Positions 1 to 5,516 of a stretch of 9,876 nucleotides of DNA are shown here, piece by piece (position 1 is the stretch's first letter; each line of letters opens with the position of its first letter). The position numbers and the translations under genes are program-made. The notes beneath the pieces are model-generated. The model did not search any database and was not told where the DNA came from. It was given only the letters and a program-made list of their open reading frames with translations. Origin of the DNA: an uncultured Gemmiger sp. (GTDB lineage Bacteria > Bacillota > Clostridia > Oscillospirales > Ruminococcaceae); NCBI GenBank assembly GCA_944382805.1, contig CALWNS010000201.1:1-9876 (forward strand), given 5' to 3'.

Positions 1-1
1 C

Positions 2-463
2 TGGCTGGGGCTGCTGGGGGCGGGGGTGCTGGCGCTTTTGGGTGAACTGCTGGCCGCAGCCGCGCTGGCTGGCCGGCCGCTGGGCCTGGCTTTGCGCGGC
101 GGCGCGGGGCTTTTGCCGCTGCTGGCGGCGTGCGCGGGGGCGATGCTTTGCTTTTTGCCGGACAGCCTGCCCGCCTACTACGACGAATACGAGGTAAGAG
201 CCCTGAACTACGGCCCCCTGAGCATGAACCTGCCCGGCGTGCGGTTCACCAACCGCAACTGGCCCTATATCAAGCGGGCCGGCCTGTGGGCTGCGCTTGC
301 GCTGCTCGTCGGCCTTTATCCGCTTGAACTGGCGCTGTGGGCGCTGTTCCCGGCGCTGCCGGTGCTGGCGTGCAAGCTGCTGCTTTTGCTGGTTTTGCTC
401 GGTGGGCTGTTCGGCGCCATGACGGCCGCCGCCGTGCGCCACGACGCCCCGCCGGCCTCCTGA
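2..463 (+). CDS. Hypothetical multi-pass membrane protein, 5' end outside window
   Basis: The frame is open from the left edge to the TGA at 461-463, so the true start probably lies upstream. The GTG at 26 is only the first start codon inside the window. The visible part is very rich in Leu and Ala. It has a hydrophobic stretch near the edge, a second one (GLLPLLAACAGAMLCFL), a polar loop containing YYDEYEVRALNYGP and GVRFTNRNWPYIKR, and then two more hydrophobic helices separated by a short turn, ending in a short basic and polar tail. This indicates an integral membrane protein with at least four helices. The polar loop followed by paired helices is faintly like SdpI/DUF1648-type proteins, but I cannot assign a family. 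It ends 39 nt before the first conventional start of the next ORF, in the same frame, and may be cotranscribed with it. Function unknown. Confidence 0.55.
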   Translation, partial: WLGLLGAGVLALLGELLAAAALAGRPLGLALRGGAGLLPLLAACAGAMLCFLPDSLPAYYDEYEVRALNYGPLSMNLPGVRFTNRNWPYIKRAGLWAALALLVGLYPLELALWALFPALPVLACKLLLLLVLLGGLFGAMTAAAVRHDAPPAS

Positions 464-502
464 AAGGGGCCGCTCCTGTATGCCGCCGCGCTGTTCATCC
501 TG

Positions 503-850
503 GTGGGGGCCGCGCTGTCGCTGGATGCGGCGGGCGGCAGCGACGTGTGGATCGGGGCGGCGCAGCAAAGGCTGCCCGGCTCCTGGCAGGCGCAGTATGC
601 GCTTTTCAGCGGCGTGCGCAGCGGCAGCCTGCAAGGCACGGGCGATCTGGCGATCGCCGTGCAGACCGATTCCGGCGCCCTGACCGTCACCGTGACCAAC
701 GCCGCAGGCGATACCCTGCTGGCCCAAAGCGCTGCCGCGGACGCCGTCTGGCTGCTCGAAGACCCCGGCCCGGTCCGCCTGACCCTGCGGGGCAACGAGC
801 ACAGCGGCGGCTTTTCGGCCGCCTACGGCGGGGCGGCCGAAAAGCCCTGA
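503..850 (+). CDS. Small probable exported beta-rich protein, unknown function
   Basis: This 115-residue ORF is counted from the GTG at 503. The true start is probably further upstream: the codons directly before it in the same frame (464-502) encode a strongly hydrophobic segment, LLYAAALFILVGAALSL when read across 503, which looks like a signal peptide or anchor. A purine-rich AAAGGGG at 463-469 sits 6 nt before a CTG codon at 476, which could serve as a non-canonical start. The rest (GDLAIAVQTDSGALTVTVTNAAGDTLL, then PVRLTLRGNEHSGGFSAAYG) has alternating hydrophobic residues typical of a beta-sandwich. It resembles small secreted Firmicute proteins that end in a K/H-x-G-x-F-x-hydrophobic strand. 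No catalytic motif or lipobox is visible. It may pair with the upstream membrane protein. The reading frame is fairly secure; the start and function are not. Confidence 0.5.
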   Translation: MGAALSLDAAGGSDVWIGAAQQRLPGSWQAQYALFSGVRSGSLQGTGDLAIAVQTDSGALTVTVTNAAGDTLLAQSAAADAVWLLEDPGPVRLTLRGNEHSGGFSAAYGGAAEKP

Positions 851-880
851 ACATTACAAAAAACAGGCTCCGGCCATAGC

Positions 881-915
881 CCAGGGCGGCGGCGCAAACT
901 GCGCCGCCGCCCTGG
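881..915. terminator. Bidirectional hairpin between convergent genes
   Basis: The arms at 881-896 and 900-915 are perfectly complementary (16 bp, almost all G/C) around a 3-nt loop. The plus-strand tail is ATCTTTTACTG. On the minus strand the hairpin begins 5 nt after the stop codon of the DUF4240-like gene, and a run of six or more T lies further downstream, at about 858-865. It lies between the ends of two converging genes, so it most likely terminates both transcripts. The plus-strand T-run is short. Confidence 0.75.
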
Positions 916-920
916 ATCTT

Positions 921-1364
921 TTACTGCCACCCCGCCCCGTTGCTGCCCGTCTCATAGCACAGCGGCGTGCGGTGGGGGTACTCGGCGGCCGGGCGGCGGT
1001 GCTTGTGCGCCCAGGCTGCGGCCGGCACGGACAGCACCGCCTCGAACTCCATGCCCCACAGGCTCGTCTCCCGGCCCCGGCGCACGTTTTCGTAATACGC
1101 CGGCCCGTTGACCAGCGCCACGCAGCGCGCATACAAAAACGAATCGCCGCTCATGTACGGCTGGGCTTGGCGGCACTGCTGCGCCAGCTGCCGGGTGTCC
1201 AGGCGGTAGAGCAGCTCGGCCATCGTATCGTCAAAGGCAAAAATGACCGTGTCCGGCTGCCGGGCCAGCCGGCGGATGACCGGCCGCAGCACCGCCGCAT
1301 CGTCGCCCTGCCGGCTCCAATCGCACAGGTCCATCATGTTCCCAAAAAGCGTGTACGGATCCAT
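921..1364 (-). CDS. DUF4240-like protein
   Basis: This is a 147-residue soluble protein with no signal peptide or membrane segment. The pattern FAFDDTMAELLYRLDT, then GDSFLYARCVALVNGPAYYENV, then a Glu-rich region before VPAAAWAHKHRRP, and the C-terminal SYETGSN-like end (LCYETGSNGAGW) follow the arrangement I know from DUF4240 proteins. Those are small proteins, sometimes linked to WGR or polymorphic toxin loci, with no established biochemical role. The start is well supported: on the minus strand AGGGAGG precedes the ATG by 7 nt. It lies 21 nt downstream of the GNAT gene on the same strand and ends at the 881-915 hairpin, so the two probably share a transcript. The family assignment is from memory of the motif pattern. 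Confidence 0.7.
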   Translation of the reverse strand: MDPYTLFGNMMDLCDWSRQGDDAAVLRPVIRRLARQPDTVIFAFDDTMAELLYRLDTRQLAQQCRQAQPYMSGDSFLYARCVALVNGPAYYENVRRGRETSLWGMEFEAVLSVPAAAWAHKHRRPAAEYPHRTPLCYETGSNGAGWQ

Positions 1365-1385
1365 CTGCCAGCCTCCCTGTGAAAC

Positions 1386-1832
1386 TTAAATTTCCCGTTG
1401 CAGGTACACCATATCGACCAGCTGCACGCCGCCCTCATAGATCGGGTGGTCGTAGTTGTCCGTGAAAAAGCGGGGGATGCGGTGCGAACGGGCAAACCCG
1501 CACTTTTCGTAAAAGGGGACGGTCAGCGGGCTGTCGCCGGTGCCCGCCTGCAAAACGCCGTACCGCCCCGCGTAGGTCTTGGCCAGGAACTCCACCAGCG
1601 CCTTCGCATAGCCCTTGCCCTGGTGCTCCGGGGCGGTGGCAAGGTTCTTGATCTCCAGCACGCCGCCGCCCGCGTCGGCCACCACGCATTCGCTTTTTAC
1701 GCCGCCGCCGTCGCGCAGCACGTACATGGTCCCGCTTTCCAGGTAGCGGTCGATCATGTACTCCTGCTCGTCCGCCAGCAACAGCAGGGCAAGGTACTGC
1801 TTTTTGTTCCCCCTGACTTCGGTGATCTCCAT
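1386..1832 (-). CDS. GNAT family N-acetyltransferase
   Basis: This 148-residue protein starts MEITEVRGNK. It would transfer an acetyl group from acetyl-CoA to an amine, in the cytoplasm; the acceptor cannot be read from the sequence. The GNAT core is clear: a central strand VLEIKNLATAPEHQ (about 58-71) runs into the acetyl-CoA pyrophosphate-binding loop QGKGYA at 71-76 (Q/R-x-x-G-x-G/A), followed by helix KALVEFLAKTY. Later come the Pro-Phe-Tyr-Glu-Lys-Cys-Gly-Phe motif (about 106-113) and a conserved tail FFTDNYDHPIYEGGVQLVDMVYL, which is typical of a clostridial subgroup. The length is normal for the fold. The ATG at 1832 is chosen because homologues begin at this point; AAAGGGG lies 11 nt upstream, slightly far. 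It is transcribed divergently from the GntR-ABC unit and probably leads a two-gene unit with the DUF4240-like gene. Confidence 0.88.
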   Translation of the reverse strand: MEITEVRGNKKQYLALLLLADEQEYMIDRYLESGTMYVLRDGGGVKSECVVADAGGGVLEIKNLATAPEHQGKGYAKALVEFLAKTYAGRYGVLQAGTGDSPLTVPFYEKCGFARSHRIPRFFTDNYDHPIYEGGVQLVDMVYLQREI

Positions 1833-1867
1833 GGCGCGGCCGGCCCCTTTCCCTGCGTTCTGTGCCC

Positions 1868-1896
1868 AGTATACCACACTCTGCCGGGGAAAGAAA
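1868..1896 (-). promoter_or_regulatory. Putative promoter of the acetyltransferase unit
   Basis: On the minus strand a TATACT -10 box (1873-1868) is preceded by TGG, forming an extended -10 element. A weak TTTCTT -35 candidate lies 17 nt further upstream (1896-1891). Transcription would begin about 30 nt before the ATG at 1832. The -10 is good and the -35 poor. Confidence 0.5.
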
Positions 1897-1920
1897 CCTG
1901 TGAAAAATACCGCCGCCCCC

Positions 1921-1949
1921 TTGAAAAACGTGAATAAGCTGACTATACT
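1921..1949 (+). promoter_or_regulatory. Sigma-A promoter of the GntR-ABC unit
   Basis: TTGAAA (1921-1926) and TATACT (1944-1949) are separated by exactly 17 nt. This is a near-consensus vegetative promoter in an AT-rich island between the divergent genes. The expected start point, near 1956, falls inside the palindrome at 1949-1969, which suits repression by the first gene product. Confidence 0.8.
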
Positions 1950-1969
1950 GTACTTGTACGATAAGTACA
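1949..1969. promoter_or_regulatory. Candidate YtrA-type operator
   Basis: TGTACTT (1949-1955) and AAGTACA (1963-1969) are perfect inverted repeats around a 7-nt centre. Read another way, this is TGTA-N13-TACA. It closely fits the spacing I recall for the Bacillus subtilis YtrA operator (AGTGTA-N13-TACACT); here the outer bases read ACTGTA and TACACA. It begins at the last base of the -10 box and covers the expected transcription start, so a dimeric repressor bound here would block initiation. The encoded regulator just downstream is a YtrA-type GntR protein, so autorepression is the natural inference. Confidence 0.7.
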
Positions 1970-1994
1970 CATGATACACAAGGGAGCGATGCAG

Positions 1995-2369
1995 TTGGAG
2001 ATCATCCTCAGCGCCGGGTCGCCCAAGCCGATCTACGAGCAGATCGAAACGCAGTTCAAGGCCCAGATCCTGGACGGCACGCTGCAGCCCGGCCAGTCCA
2101 TCCCCTCCATGCGGGCGCTGGCGCGCTCGCTGCACATCAGCGTCATCACGGTGCAAAAAGCCTACGAGGACCTGCAGCGGGACGGCTTCATCGTCACCAC
2201 GGTAGGGCGGGGGAGTTATGTGGCCGCCCCCAACAAGGAGTTTTACCGCGAAGAGCAGCAGCGCCAGGCCGAAGAGCACCTGCAGGCTGCCGCCGAGATC
2301 GGCCGCGCCGCCAACATCCCGGCGGAAAAGCTCTGCGAACTGCTGCGCCTGTTTTATAAGGAGGAATGA
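1995..2369 (+). CDS. YtrA-subfamily GntR transcriptional repressor
   Basis: This is a short (about 124 aa) one-domain regulator. Residues 9-77 are the GntR winged helix: KPIYEQIETQFKAQILDG, then LQPGQSIPSMRALARSLHISVITVQKAYEDL with the recognition helix, then the wing GRGSYV (71-76). The remaining ~45 residues are a short helical dimerisation tail, typical of the YtrA subfamily and too small for a ligand-binding FadR or HutC domain. Three starts are possible: ATG 1971 (no Shine-Dalgarno, about 15 nt from the expected transcript start), ATG 1989 (only 2 nt after GGAG) and TTG 1995 (8 nt after GGAG at 1983-1986). I chose TTG 1995 for its spacing and because family members begin M-x-I-I before the KPIYEQI motif. 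It is the first gene of the unit and probably represses its own promoter through 1949-1969. YtrA-type repressors usually control adjacent ABC transporters and respond to cell-envelope stress; the signal here is unknown. Confidence 0.88.
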   Translation: MEIILSAGSPKPIYEQIETQFKAQILDGTLQPGQSIPSMRALARSLHISVITVQKAYEDLQRDGFIVTTVGRGSYVAAPNKEFYREEQQRQAEEHLQAAAEIGRAANIPAEKLCELLRLFYKEE

Positions 2370-2372
2370 ACC

Positions 2373-3257
2373 ATGCCCCAAACCAAAAGCAACCCGGCTC
2401 CCGCGGCGCTGGAGGTCCGCGGCCTGACCAAGCGCTACCCGGCCTTTACGCTCGACCATGTGGGGCTGACCGTGCCGGCCGGGTCCATCGTGGGCCTGAT
2501 CGGGGAAAACGGCGCCGGCAAAAGCACCACCCTCAACGCCGTGTTGGGCGTTGTCCGCCCGGACGAAGGCGACATCCGCCTGTATGGCCGCCGGCAGGAA
2601 AAGTGGACCGGGGCCGACCGCGCGCGCCTTGGCGTGGTGGTGGACGGCGGCGGTTACCCCGACGCGCTGACCCCCGACCGGCTGGGCCGCGTGCTGGGGG
2701 ACTGCTACCCCGGCTGGCGGCCCGACCGCTACGCCGACCTGCTGGCCCGCCTGGGCCTGCCGGGCGGGCAGAAGATCAAGAGCTTCTCCAAGGGGATGCG
2801 CGCCAAGCTGGCGCTGGCCGCCGCCATGAGCCGGGAGGCGCAGCTTCTGGTAATGGACGAACCCACCAGCGGGCTGGACCCGGTCGTGCGGGATGACATC
2901 CTGGACCTGCTGCTGGAATTTGTGCAGGACGAAAACCACGCGGTGCTCGTTTCCTCCCACATCACGGCCGACCTGGAAAAAGCGGCCGATTCCATCGTTT
3001 TCCTGCACGGCGGCCGCACGCTGTTCCAAAAGCCGATCGATGAGCTGCGCGACCGGTACGGCATTTTGCAGTGCGGCGCGGCGCAGTTCCAGGCGCTGAA
3101 CAAAAAGGACATCCTGGCCTGGCGCAAGCTGGACTACGCCTGGCAGGTGCTGGTTCCGGACCGCGAAGCCGCCGCCCAAAAATACAAAAACGCCGCCGTG
3201 GACGCCGCCTCCATCGACGATATCCTGCTGCTGTATGTGAAAGGAGAAACGCCATGA
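2373..3257 (+). CDS. ABC transporter ATP-binding protein (YtrB/BcrA-like)
   Basis: This 294-residue nucleotide-binding subunit would power the permease encoded directly after it. Visible motifs are Walker A GENGAGKST (44-52), a signature of the SKGMR type (139-143, in place of LSGGQ), Walker B LLVMDEP with Asp162 and Glu163 (158-164), D-loop SGLD (166-169) and H-loop His196 in VSSH. The usual Q-loop glutamine is not evident: the region reads LGVVVDGGGYPDALT, as in relatives of the YtrB/BcrA group that have an acidic residue there. The C-terminal ~80 residues after the ATPase core are a variable accessory domain. AAGGAGGA at 2358-2365 lies 7 nt before the ATG and overlaps the end of the repressor gene, so translation is likely coupled. 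The stop overlaps the permease start by 4 nt (ATGA). The substrate is unknown; peptide, lipid or antibiotic export are possible for the group. Confidence 0.93.
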   Translation: MPQTKSNPAPAALEVRGLTKRYPAFTLDHVGLTVPAGSIVGLIGENGAGKSTTLNAVLGVVRPDEGDIRLYGRRQEKWTGADRARLGVVVDGGGYPDALTPDRLGRVLGDCYPGWRPDRYADLLARLGLPGGQKIKSFSKGMRAKLALAAAMSREAQLLVMDEPTSGLDPVVRDDILDLLLEFVQDENHAVLVSSHITADLEKAADSIVFLHGGRTLFQKPIDELRDRYGILQCGAAQFQALNKKDILAWRKLDYAWQVLVPDREAAAQKYKNAAVDAASIDDILLLYVKGETP

Positions 3258-3862
3258 AAGGTCTTTTGCGCAAGGATCTCTACCTGATCGGCGCCGCGCT
3301 GCCGCTGGCCTGCCTGGCGATCCTGGTGGGCGGGGGCTGCCTGAGCATCCTGGTTTCGGCCAATGTGTTCATTGTCATTGCGCCGGTGGTGTTCGGCCTG
3401 ATGGCGCTCACCACCATCAACACCGACCGCCGGGTCGGCTGGGGGCGCCTGGCCGTCACGCTGCCCGGCGGGGCGCCGCGCGCCATTGCCGGCAAATACC
3501 TGCTGTATCTGCTGCTCAGCGCGGCCGGGCTGCTGACCGGGGTGTTGGCGGCGCTGCTGGGCACCGCCCTGCTGGAGGGCTTCGGCGCCGATACCTTCGG
3601 CATTTTTCTGGCCATCGGCCTGACGCTGCCGCTGCTCTCGGGCGCGGTGGGCCTGCCCGCCGCCTTCCTGCTGGGCGAGGATCAGAGCATGATCGTCGCC
3701 ATGCTCACCTATCCGCTGATCAGCGCGCTGTTCGTGGGCATGGTATTTGCCATCGGCTCGGTGCTGCCGGCGGCCGCTGCGCTCACGGCGCTCAGCGCCG
3801 CGGCGTTCGCCCTCTCCTGGGCGCTGGCCGTCCGCCTGCTGCCCCGGCGGGACGTGCGCTGA
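3254..3862 (+). CDS. ABC-2 type permease, six-helix half transporter
   Basis: This 202-residue protein begins MKGLLRKDLYLIGAALPL, the characteristic opening of small ABC-2 permeases (ABC2_membrane_5-like): a short amphipathic basic N-terminus followed by helices. About six hydrophobic segments can be seen, near residues 10-30, 33-54, 80-105, 112-140, 145-168 and 171-195. The cytoplasmic loop INTDRRVGWGRLAVTLPGG matches the D-x-x-x-x-W-x-x-x-x-x-LP element of the family, which precedes the ATPase-contacting segment. The ATG overlaps the TGA of the ATPase gene by 4 nt, with AAGGAGA just upstream. It probably acts as a homodimer with two copies of the ATPase, since no second permease gene follows. 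The transported substrate cannot be inferred. Confidence 0.85.
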   Translation: MKGLLRKDLYLIGAALPLACLAILVGGGCLSILVSANVFIVIAPVVFGLMALTTINTDRRVGWGRLAVTLPGGAPRAIAGKYLLYLLLSAAGLLTGVLAALLGTALLEGFGADTFGIFLAIGLTLPLLSGAVGLPAAFLLGEDQSMIVAMLTYPLISALFVGMVFAIGSVLPAAAALTALSAAAFALSWALAVRLLPRRDVR

Positions 3863-3884
3863 AAAAATACGGAAAATCACCGTA

Positions 3885-3918
3885 CAAGGCCCGCCGGCTC
3901 CGCTGCCGGCGGGCCTTG
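3885..3918. terminator. GC-rich hairpin after the ABC unit
   Basis: The arms at 3885-3898 and 3905-3918 form a perfect 14-bp stem with the 6-nt loop TCCGCT, starting 22 nt after the permease stop. A small TACGG/CCGTA hairpin (3868-3884) stands directly before it. No good T-run follows on the plus strand (the next T-rich bases are CTTTG), so it is either a weak intrinsic terminator or a transcript-stabilising 3' end. Its position before the next promoter supports an end-of-unit role. Confidence 0.55.
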
Positions 3919-3976
3919 CGGCGCTTTGCGGGCCGGGCGGGCCGCTCTGTTCACATAAAGTTTACGCGCCGGTTAT

Positions 3977-4005
3977 TTGACACCCTGTACAACAAAGTGT
4001 ATAAT
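3977..4005 (+). promoter_or_regulatory. Perfect-consensus sigma-A promoter of citrate synthase
   Basis: TTGACA (3977-3982) and TATAAT (4000-4005) are both exact consensus hexamers with the optimal 17-nt spacer. Transcription should begin near 4012, giving a leader of about 120 nt before the ATG at 4134. I see no overlapping strong palindrome, so high, possibly constitutive, activity is the simplest reading. Confidence 0.9.
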
Positions 4006-4051
4006 AGAGACAAGCATTTTACACTGCTGATTCTACCCTTTTGTGTGTTTT

Positions 4052-4074
4052 GCCGGAAAAGGCCCTTTTCCGGC
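4052..4074 (+). other. Leader hairpin upstream of citrate synthase
   Basis: GCCGGAAAA (4052-4060) and TTTTCCGGC (4066-4074) pair perfectly around GGCCC. The hairpin lies in the 5' leader, about 60 nt before the start codon. No T-run follows, so it is not a terminator; it may stabilise the transcript or bind a factor. I recognise no known riboswitch class in the leader. Confidence 0.5.
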
Positions 4075-4133
4075 GCCGCAATGGGGTGTTTCAATTGTTA
4101 TACATCGTATTGGAAGAATGGAGGTCAAAAGCT

Positions 4134-5492
4134 ATGAGCGAGTACGGAGCGATTGAAAAAGAGGCCCGGGTCTTTACAGAATTGTGCGAAAGATGCGACC
4201 GCATCGACCCCGCCCTGTTCGATAAACTGGGCGTCAAGCGCGGCCTGCGCGACAAGGACGGCAAGGGCGTCCTGACCGGCATCACCAACATCTCCCGCAT
4301 CGATGCGTTCGAACAGCGCGACGGCAAAAAAGTCCCCTGCGAAGGCAAGCTGTGGTACCGCGGCTACAATGTGTACGACCTTATCAAGGGCCTGCGCGGC
4401 AAGCGCTACGGCTTTGAGGAGACGGCCTACCTGCTGCTTTTGGGCGAACTGCCCGCCGCCGAACAGCTGCGGGAGTTCAACGATACCCTGGTGCGCTGCC
4501 GCGACCTGCCCACCAACTTTATCCGCGACGTGATCATGAAGGCCCCCAGCAAGGACCTGATGAACAGCCTGACCCGCAGCGTGCTGACGCTGGCCTCCTA
4601 TGACGATTCGGTGGGGGACGGCGCTTTGCAGACCCAGCTGGAACAGTGCCTAAAGCTCATCAGCGTGTTCCCCATGCTGGCGGTCTACGGCTACCACGCC
4701 TATAACTACTATGTCAACGGCAGCAGTATGTATATCCACCGCCCGCAGCCGGAGCTTTCCACGGCCGAAAACCTGCTGCTCATGCTGCGCCCCGACCGCA
4801 GCTACACCCCGCTGGAGGCGCACGTGCTGGACATCGCCCTGCTGCTGCACATGGAGCACGGCGGCGGCAACAACTCCACCTTTACCACCCGCGTGGTCAC
4901 CTCCTCCGGGTCGGATACCTACTCGGTCATGGCGGCGGCGCTGTGCAGCTTAAAAGGCCCCAAGCACGGCGGCGCCAACATCAAGGTCATGGAAATGTGC
5001 CAGAACATCCGCGAAAACGTGCGCGACCTGACCGACGAGGACGAACTCAAAGCCTACCTGGGCAAGATCGTGGATAAACAGGCCTTTGACCGCAAGGGCC
5101 TGATCTACGGCATGGGCCACGCGGTCTACTCGCTGTCCGACCCGCGCGCCGTGGTGTTCAAGGGCTTTGTGCAGCAGCTGGCCGAAGCCAAGGGCCGCAA
5201 GGCGGACTTTGATTTCTACAACGCCATCGAGCGGCTGGCCCCGCAGGTCATTGCCGAAAAACGCCACATTTACAAGGGCGTTTCCACCAACGTGGACTTC
5301 TACTCCGGCTTTGTGTACAATATGCTGGATATCCCCGTCGAGCTGTACACCCCCATTTTTGCCATTGCGCGCATCGTGGGCTGGAGCGCCCACCGCATGG
5401 AGGAACTGGTCAACGTGGACAAGATCATCCGCCCGGCCTACCAGAGCATTATGGAGCCGCGCGACTACCTGCCGCTGGAAGACCGCGGCTGA
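4134..5492 (+). CDS. gltA: Citrate synthase (citrate/2-methylcitrate synthase family)
   Basis: This 452-residue cytoplasmic enzyme condenses acetyl-CoA with oxaloacetate to give citrate; in many gut clostridia this feeds 2-oxoglutarate and glutamate synthesis in an incomplete TCA pathway. The catalytic triad is present: His278 in GPKHGGAN, His329 in GMGHAVY and Asp388 in NVDFYSG. The substrate-binding stretch HMEHGGGNNSTFTTRVVTSSGSD (about 239-261) and RIVGWSAH (413-420) are also clear. The GGGNNSTFTTRVV version is typical of the clostridial long form rather than the short Escherichia or Bacillus types. The ATG at 4134 is chosen because GGAGG at 4120-4124 lies 9 nt upstream; an in-frame extension to 4041 has no ribosome binding site. 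A 2-methylcitrate synthase role cannot be excluded from sequence alone, but no prpB or prpD genes adjoin. It is preceded by a perfect promoter, and the esterase gene follows after 24 nt. Confidence 0.95.
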   Translation: MSEYGAIEKEARVFTELCERCDRIDPALFDKLGVKRGLRDKDGKGVLTGITNISRIDAFEQRDGKKVPCEGKLWYRGYNVYDLIKGLRGKRYGFEETAYLLLLGELPAAEQLREFNDTLVRCRDLPTNFIRDVIMKAPSKDLMNSLTRSVLTLASYDDSVGDGALQTQLEQCLKLISVFPMLAVYGYHAYNYYVNGSSMYIHRPQPELSTAENLLLMLRPDRSYTPLEAHVLDIALLLHMEHGGGNNSTFTTRVVTSSGSDTYSVMAAALCSLKGPKHGGANIKVMEMCQNIRENVRDLTDEDELKAYLGKIVDKQAFDRKGLIYGMGHAVYSLSDPRAVVFKGFVQQLAEAKGRKADFDFYNAIERLAPQVIAEKRHIYKGVSTNVDFYSGFVYNMLDIPVELYTPIFAIARIVGWSAHRMEELVNVDKIIRPAYQSIMEPRDYLPLEDRG

Positions 5493-5516
5493 GCGGCGGA
5501 AAGGGGAGAGAACGGT

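Noticed and set aside
972..1382. A 136-codon forward open frame opposite the DUF4240-like gene
   Set aside because: Antisense to a gene with a good ribosome binding site and family motifs; composition is that of a shadow frame.
1386..3179. A 597-codon reverse-strand open frame spanning the acetyltransferase and the region antisense to the regulator and ATPase
   Set aside because: Only its last 148 codons are the acetyltransferase. The rest is antisense to clear genes, of low-complexity composition (runs of Gly, Ala, Gln, His), and crosses two promoters. It is an artefact of high GC content.
4041..4133. Upstream extension of citrate synthase by 31 codons
   Set aside because: The frame is open, but there is no Shine-Dalgarno near 4041, the extension includes part of the leader hairpin, and the ATG at 4134 has GGAGG 9 nt upstream and fits the family N-terminus.
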